NCBI GenBank assembly: GCA_015486775.1
Contig: WFRA01000058.1
Span: 1-5,437, forward strand
Origin: Kiritimatiellales bacterium
GTDB taxonomy: Bacteria; Verrucomicrobiota; Kiritimatiellia; Kiritimatiellales; Pontiellaceae
DNA length: 5,437 nt
Direction: 5' to 3'
The position numbers and the translations under genes were made by a program. A model generated the notes under the pieces. The model worked only from the letters and a program-made list of their open reading frames with translations. It was not told the DNA's origin and did no database searches. Shown here piece after piece: positions 4,961-5,437 of this stretch. How positions within the stretch are numbered: position 1 is the stretch's first letter; every line of letters starts with the position of its first letter.

Positions 4961-5437
4961 ATGAAGATGGCGAAACGCCTGCTCGCCTATTCGCTGCCGT
5001 ACTGGCGCTGGTTGCTGCTCGCCCTGGCGATGATTGTCTTTACTTCGCTGGCGATTAACTATCTGCCGGTGCTTATTCAGCGCATGACCGACCAGTGCTT
5101 GATGGATACGGGGGCGTCGGCAAACGAGCGGATCGAGCTGTTGACGCGACTGGGGTTGCTCTATATCTCGCTGGCGGCCATTGGCCACGGGGTGCGCTAT
5201 TTCCAGGGGCTGCTCACCGCGTGGATCGGGCAGCGGATCATCTACGACCTGCGGATGGAGGTTTTTCGCAAGGTGCTGCGGATGCAGCAGGCCTATTTTG
5301 ACCGCCCCGCCGTAGGCACCCTGATGACGCGCGTGACCTCCGACATCGAGCGGCTCCAGCATTTTGTGACCGAGGGCGTGGTGGGCACCATCGCCGATCT
5401 CTTCATGCTACTTGGCACCATGGGCTATATGATCTAC
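4961..5437 (+). CDS. ABC exporter, N-terminal membrane domain (runs off the window)
   Basis: The frame is open from ATG 4961 to the window end (159 residues), with an in-frame stop upstream at 4928-4930. ATG 4967 is an alternative start; neither has a clear Shine-Dalgarno. The chain begins MKMAKRLLAYSLPYWRW, which is the usual elbow helix of type-I exporters. It continues with TM1 (about 17-39), a short periplasmic loop (42-58), TM2 (about 63-84), the cytosolic extension QRIIYDLRMEVFRKVLRMQQ (91-110), the coupling-region motif YFDRPAVGTLMTRVTSDIERL (112-132) and the start of TM3 (about 140-159). The F-D-x-x-x-x-G-x-L-M-x-R-x-x-x-D pattern is typical of MsbA/MdlB/LmrA-like half-transporters with a fused ATPase domain, which would lie beyond the window. 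It acts in the inner membrane as a dimer. The substrate (lipid, drug or peptide) cannot be deduced here. It lies on the opposite strand from the small ORF at 4709-4945, with starts close together. Confidence 0.9.
   Translation, partial: MKMAKRLLAYSLPYWRWLLLALAMIVFTSLAINYLPVLIQRMTDQCLMDTGASANERIELLTRLGLLYISLAAIGHGVRYFQGLLTAWIGQRIIYDLRMEVFRKVLRMQQAYFDRPAVGTLMTRVTSDIERLQHFVTEGVVGTIADLFMLLGTMGYMIY

Noticed and set aside
4709..5362. Full 217-codon minus-strand frame from an ATG at 5362
   Set aside because: The part beyond about 4961 is antisense to the well-supported ABC transporter gene and rich in His, Gln, Arg and Pro; only the 3' third looks like protein.

Overview
The window reads as a piece of a GC-rich, Gram-negative bacterial chromosome. 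The best guess is the PVC superphylum (Kiritimatiellota/Verrucomicrobiota-like). That guess rests on one Asp-rich PEP-CTERM (exosortase-sorted) protein and on the unusual gene fusions; no marker gene here settles it.

Layout: (1) 1-188, + strand: the 3' end of an MFS permease of the organophosphate:phosphate antiporter type (GlpT/UhpC-like), with AT-rich codon use unlike the rest of the window. (2) 189-402: an intergenic stretch with a short sequence resembling an IS3-type insertion sequence end. (3) 403-3211, + strand: a two-gene tetrapyrrole operon in which four enzymes are packed into two polypeptides. The first is a precorrin-2 dehydrogenase (Met8/CysG-N) domain fused to glutamyl-tRNA reductase (HemA). 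The second is a porphobilinogen deaminase (HemC) fused to uroporphyrinogen-III synthase (HemD). The genes overlap by 47 nt. (4) 3212-3506: a noncoding stretch rich in inverted repeats, with a plausible sigma-70 promoter overlapped by a hairpin, and a strong ribosome binding site. (5) 3507-4652, + strand: an acidic secreted PEP-CTERM protein. (6) 4671-4707: a perfect 16-bp-stem terminator that could serve both strands. (7) 4709-4945, - strand: a small uncharacterised ORF converging on that terminator. (8) 4961 to the window end, + strand: the N-terminal part of an ABC exporter membrane domain.

How the genes work together: GluTR starts the C5 route (Glu-tRNA to glutamate-1-semialdehyde). HemC and HemD turn porphobilinogen into uroporphyrinogen III. 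The precorrin-2 dehydrogenase domain acts after uroporphyrinogen III has been methylated, on the siroheme/cobalamin/alternative-haem branch. HemL, HemB and the uroporphyrinogen-III methyltransferase are not in the window and would have to be encoded elsewhere.

The most unusual feature is that the fused enzymes are trimmed. The HemC part stops after domain 2 and lacks domain 3, which carries the cysteine that anchors the dipyrromethane cofactor. The GluTR part lacks most of its C-terminal dimerisation helices. The precorrin-2 dehydrogenase part lacks the CysG-type helical dimeriser. The substrate-facing motifs of all four enzymes are otherwise readable, so this looks like a compact, divergent but working pathway module rather than decay.
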